DNA of 64,000 nt, from the NCBI GenBank assembly GCA_011389685.1, contig JAABTV010000002.1:52328-116327 (forward strand). The letters run 5' to 3'. The stretch is from Paracoccaceae bacterium (GTDB lineage: Bacteria > Pseudomonadota > Alphaproteobacteria > Rhodobacterales > Rhodobacteraceae). Below the pieces are notes generated by a model. It ran no database searches. It saw only the letters and a list, made by a program, of their open reading frames with translations, and was not told where the DNA came from. Positions within the stretch are counted from its first letter, which is position 1, and each line of letters starts with the position of its first letter. This document shows, piece by piece, positions 61,469 through 64,000 of the stretch. A program made the position numbers and the translations under genes.

Positions 61469-62548
61469 GTGGGTAAGCGCGATCCGACCACGCCGCCGGA
61501 CCCGTCGGGGGGATGGTCGACGTCGCTTCGAGAGGTGGCGGGAGCGGTGGTCGTGCCGCATGTCGAGGCGGGGCATGACCTTTATTGCGGGGTGTTCACG
61601 AGCGCGGGAGAATATGTGCCGCGGGCCGCGACATGGCAGCGCGACGAGCTGATCACCTTCGCGCCGGAACCGGTGCCCGAACCGCAACTTTCGCTTGACG
61701 GTGAATGGTTGTGGGGCGGGGTTCTATACGGACATTTCGGGCATTTCCTGGTCGAGACGGCGTCGCGCCTGTGGGCCGTTCCGGGGTTGCGCGAGCGGTT
61801 GCGGGGGGTTGTTTTCGTCGAGAAATACTCCTCGGAACGGGGCGGATTGCCGGCCTATAAAACCGATTATTTCCAGATGCTTGTGGGTGATCTGCAGATG
61901 CGCATCCTGCGGGTGCCGACGCGGGTTGCGCATCTGCACGTTCCGGGACAGGGGTTCGGGTTGGGGCGTATCTCGAAGGGGACGCGGGTGTTTCGGAATT
62001 TCATCGCGGAGCATTTCGCGCGGGATGTGGCGCCGGAGGGGCCGGAGAACCTGTTCATCACCCGTTCGCAACTGGCGCTGGACCGCGAGGGATTCGTCGG
62101 CGAGGCGATCTTTGACGACCGGATGGCGCGGGCGGGGTATGAGATTTTTTGCCCGGAAAAACATGACCTTGAGACTCAGGTCGCGCGGTATCGTGCGGCG
62201 CGGCGGATCGTCGGCATGGACGGGTCGGCGTTTCACCTTTCCGGGCTGGTCGCCCGGGCGGAGCAGAATGTCGGCGTGATCCTGCGCCGTCAGAAGGCCC
62301 GGAGCCGAGCGATGCGCTGGCAGATCGAGTCCTTTGCCGGGCGAACCCCGCATGTGATTGATACGCTGAAGAAAAACCGCGACTGGGTGATGGGCAAGAA
62401 AGCCCTGATCCAGGATTTCGACATGGAGCGGGTCGGCGTTCAGATGAAGGCGGCGAGGCTGATCGCGGAGCGGGTCGATTGGGGCAAACTGACGCCCGAG
62501 GAAGAGGCGCTGGTGGCCGAGGAACTGGCCATCGAGGCGGCGCGTTAA
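61469..62548 (+). CDS. Glycosyltransferase family 61 protein
   Basis: GGVLYGHFGHFLVETASRLWAVPGL...FITRSQLALDREGFVGEAIFDDRMARAGYEIFCPEKHDLETQVARYRAARRIVGMDGSAFHLSGLV. Confidence 0.8.
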   Translation: MGKRDPTTPPDPSGGWSTSLREVAGAVVVPHVEAGHDLYCGVFTSAGEYVPRAATWQRDELITFAPEPVPEPQLSLDGEWLWGGVLYGHFGHFLVETASRLWAVPGLRERLRGVVFVEKYSSERGGLPAYKTDYFQMLVGDLQMRILRVPTRVAHLHVPGQGFGLGRISKGTRVFRNFIAEHFARDVAPEGPENLFITRSQLALDREGFVGEAIFDDRMARAGYEIFCPEKHDLETQVARYRAARRIVGMDGSAFHLSGLVARAEQNVGVILRRQKARSRAMRWQIESFAGRTPHVIDTLKKNRDWVMGKKALIQDFDMERVGVQMKAARLIAERVDWGKLTPEEEALVAEELAIEAAR

Positions 62549-62569
62549 CCTTTGTGCCGGGGGCGGGAA

Positions 62570-62617
62570 TCGGGGGGGTGACCGGCGTATGTTTCCCGGC
62601 TGCCATCCGGCTGCCGG
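62570..62617 (+). repeat. Intergenic element copy 3
   Basis: CGGGGGGGTGACCGGCGTATGTTTCCCGGCTGCCATCCGGCTGCCGGG; aligns with copies at 16305 and 47898. Confidence 0.7.
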
Positions 62618-62692
62618 GCGAAACGCGATCCGGGGCCGGGCCAGGGATTAACCCGGCGCACGCAGCCCCGGACAGGGACACGGCCCGAACGG

Positions 62693-63481
62693 TCAGTTGC
62701 TCCGGGCCATCCGCATCGAACAGCTTTGTCCGGCGAGGATCGCCCCATCGGGATTGGGCAGGGACAGTTGCACGCCGAACGTGCCGGTGGCGGCGTCGAG
62801 AACCGGGTCGATCACCTCGATCCTGGCGGCGACGGTGCCGCCGGTCTCAAGCGTGATCTCGGCATCCTGTCCGACCGCGACATCGCCGCGCCGGGACGCG
62901 GGCAGATAGGTTTCGACATGCAGCGGGTCGACCCGGGCCAGAACGATGACCGGGGACTGTTCGTTATAGAGTTCGCCGACCGACATCAGCGTATCGGTCA
63001 CAACCCCGTCGAAGGGGGCGCGAATGCGCTTGCGTTCCCGGGCGGCGAGGGCGGCGGCGAGCTGCACCTTTGCGACCTCGAGCTGGTGGACCGCCTCTTC
63101 CTCCTCCAGACGGGCGGTTCGGGCGGCGAGAATCGCGGCCTCCTGTTCGGCCTTGGGGACAAGGTTGCGCTCCACCAGCACGGTCAGGCGTTCGGCGTTC
63201 AACTCGGCGGTTTCGGCCTTGGCCTGTGCCAGCCGCACCGCGATATCCGATCCGGTGCGCAACCGGGCCAGCCGGACCTGGGCGTCCTCTTCGGAGGCTT
63301 CGAGTTCGGCCAGCACCTGATCGTGGGTGACACGGTCGGCGCGGGTCACATGCATCCGTGCCAGCACCCCGCGACTTGCCGCGCCGAGGCGGGCGATCTC
63401 GTTGGCCTGGATCAGGCATTCGGTCACAATCTGTGCAGGCAGGACCGATGGCAGGGCGGCGAAGATCGCAACCGCTGTCAA
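62693..63481 (-). CDS. HlyD/RND-type periplasmic adaptor
   Basis: KRIRAPFDGVVTDTLMSVGELYNEQSPVIVLARVDPLHVETYLPASRRGDVAVGQDAEI barrel-sandwich domain; coiled-coil AKAETAELNAERL. Confidence 0.85.
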   Translation of the reverse strand: MTAVAIFAALPSVLPAQIVTECLIQANEIARLGAASRGVLARMHVTRADRVTHDQVLAELEASEEDAQVRLARLRTGSDIAVRLAQAKAETAELNAERLTVLVERNLVPKAEQEAAILAARTARLEEEEAVHQLEVAKVQLAAALAARERKRIRAPFDGVVTDTLMSVGELYNEQSPVIVLARVDPLHVETYLPASRRGDVAVGQDAEITLETGGTVAARIEVIDPVLDAATGTFGVQLSLPNPDGAILAGQSCSMRMARSN

Positions 63482-63544
63482 CGCGTGAATCCGTCGCGGG
63501 GGAGGGAAGAGTCGAATCGTGGTTCACCCGTCTTTTGAAAATTG

Positions 63545-63573
63545 CCTTGATACCATGGATCATGCTATCAAGG
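63545..63573. promoter_or_regulatory. Inverted repeat in divergent promoter region
   Basis: CCTTGATA - 13 nt - TATCAAGG, perfect 8-bp arms. Confidence 0.5.
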
Positions 63574-63733
63574 ATGCTGAAATTCAAGGAATACACCGGG
63601 CCGGGTCAAGCGGGGGCAAGCCGGTCAGTTTTCGGTTCGGGCCATTTTTCGGCCAAAATAATTGTAGTTATGGGGAAGGTATGGCGGACGCTCTGCACCT
63701 CTGCGGTGTCATTTCGAATCACCGCGCTGCCAA

Positions 63734-64000
63734 ATGAAGCGCCTTGGCAAATCGCGGGTCCACGAGGCCCCCGACCGCGATCGGGGTGACGGTTCGGCGA
63801 CGACCCGAACGGAACCTGCAAGGCATGGCCAGACCCATCTTCGCGATACGGTGTCCCGACGTGTCCTGATGGAGACGTTCGAGCCGCGGCTGTTGCTGTC
63901 GGCGGATCTGTTTCCGGTGGCCGGGACGATTGCGGCCCCGGGCGATGAAGACCGCTATCTGATCACATTCGCCGAACCGGCCCGGGTCAGTTTCGACACG
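63734..64000 (+). CDS. LEPR-XLL domain-containing surface protein, 3'-truncated by window end
   Basis: Uninterrupted frame ATG 63734 to the window end: MKRLGKSRVHEAPDRDRGDGSATTRTEPARHGQTHLRDTVSRRVLMETFEPRLLLSADLFPVAGTIAAPGDEDRYLITFAEPARVSFDT; FEPRLLLSADL matches the LEPR-XLL signature. Absent from the supplied ORF track. Confidence 0.75.
   Translation, partial: MKRLGKSRVHEAPDRDRGDGSATTRTEPARHGQTHLRDTVSRRVLMETFEPRLLLSADLFPVAGTIAAPGDEDRYLITFAEPARVSFDT

Noticed and set aside
1-64000. CRISPR arrays, transposases, integrases, prophage, toxin-antitoxin or defence islands
   Set aside because: No regularly spaced repeats or recognisable protein signatures found; tRNA-Leu is not flanked by an integrase or by a duplicated tRNA 3' end that I could see.

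Overview
This 64 kb window is GC-rich alphaproteobacterial chromosome, most likely from the Rhodobacteraceae/Roseobacter group. That placement rests on protein content and gene order; no search was run. It is mostly core genome and spans the predicted replication origin. From left to right it holds: a surface-glycan/sulfotransferase block (galE end, GT1, GT2, GT14-like, tandem Stf0-like); ptsN-hpf-lptB-lptA-lptC-kdsD-rnd; malonyl-CoA decarboxylase; tRNA-Leu(CAG); uppP and gltD-gltB; mtgA, GST, queG and a hydantoinase-family gene; grpE-hrcA | rph-rdgB-hemW; parB-parA-rsmG-mnmG-mnmE-rho | putative oriC | maf-aroE-coaE-dnaQ; secB, fxsA, timA-like, mltA, smr; hslUV; trxA, addAB, murU-amgK-tsaE; a PAS-only protein; regB | SCO-regA; a GT61 gene; an HlyD-like adaptor; and the truncated start of a LEPR-XLL surface protein that runs off the window and is missing from the ORF track. 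The best candidates for undescribed biology are: (i) a ~47-nt structured intergenic element in three copies, each just downstream of a + strand stop codon, one of them forming the gltB leader; (ii) an octamer, TTAGAGAC, that recurs inside coding sequence and forces rare codons; (iii) perfect palindromes in the regA promoter, between uppP and gltD, and between the adaptor and LEPR-XLL genes. No CRISPR arrays, transposases, integrases or prophage were recognised. All motif counts and alignments were made by eye.
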